From contig NZ_CAKUCL010000189.1 of the NCBI RefSeq assembly GCF_934643405.1, forward strand, positions 1 through 13,844: 13,844 nt of DNA, written 5' to 3'. The notes under the pieces are model-generated. The model did not search any database. It was not told where the DNA came from and saw only the letters and a list, made by a program, of their open reading frames with translations. Position 1 is the stretch's first letter, and each line of letters starts with the position of its first letter. The DNA comes from an uncultured Actinoplanes sp. (GTDB lineage Bacteria > Actinomycetota > Actinomycetes > Mycobacteriales > Micromonosporaceae). A program made the position numbers and the translations under genes. Positions 13,798 through 13,844 of the stretch are shown here, one piece after another.

Positions 13798-13844
13798 CTA
13801 ACCGGCCAGGGCGTCGACGCTCGTGGGCCGGAGTCCCGCCCACG
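13798..13844 (-). CDS. Possible C-terminal end of a gene entering from the right edge
   Basis: A minus-strand frame enters the window and ends at TAG 13800-13798, with 14 visible codons (WAGLRPTSVDALAG), 12 of them ending in G or C. Too short to identify. Confidence 0.25.
   Translation of the reverse strand, partial: WAGLRPTSVDALAG

Overview
The window is very GC-rich DNA with actinobacterial gene content. I read it as chromosomal DNA of a Micromonosporaceae-type actinomycete (Actinoplanes-like; the genus is an inference). The gene order matches a conserved actinobacterial neighbourhood: a membrane pyrophosphatase, bldG with its anti-sigma partner, a divergent 'DECH' helicase, a Tad/Flp pilus operon starting with a CpaE-like protein, and an HAD-IB hydrolase. 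It is the equivalent of the Streptomyces bldG/hppA region and, in part, of the M. tuberculosis Rv3654c-Rv3661 region.

Left part (1-3960), minus strand: a hypothetical protein with a Pro-rich tail that runs off the left edge, a small lipoprotein gene just upstream of it, a perfect 15-bp hairpin terminator, and hppA, a K+-independent-type proton-pumping pyrophosphatase with a structured leader. Next (3961-4757), minus strand, is the BldG-type pair: an anti-anti-sigma STAS protein with the phospho-acceptor serine at residue 57, coupled to a small RsbW-like ATPase. A DEAD/DEAH helicase with a C-terminal cysteine cluster diverges from it on the plus strand (4891-7278). Its 3' end overlaps the 3' end of the pilus operon tail to tail.

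The pilus operon (11820 down to 7223, minus strand) reads CpaE-like, TadA, TadB, a 53-aa small protein I do not recognise, TadC, Flp-type pilin (DUF4244), TadE-like, second TadE-like. All junctions are 1-4 nt overlaps except one 53-nt gap before the pilin, which has its own strong ribosome binding site. It probably builds a thin surface pilus or pseudopilus. The gap upstream of the operon holds two perfect DnaA-box sequences in tandem and divides the operon from a second STAS anti-sigma antagonist on the plus strand (12078-12437), which has a stress-sigma-type GGGTAT motif in front.

Right part: a 311-nt gene-free stretch with tandem hairpins, an apparently leaderless HAD-IB phosphatase with a C-terminal membrane helix (12749-13546), and then poorly resolved minus-strand material at the right edge that may be a gene remnant.

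The main points for follow-up are the small gene between tadB and tadC, the DnaA-box pair, and the possible common stress-sigma control of the two STAS genes. I found no mobile element, CRISPR array, tRNA or rRNA.
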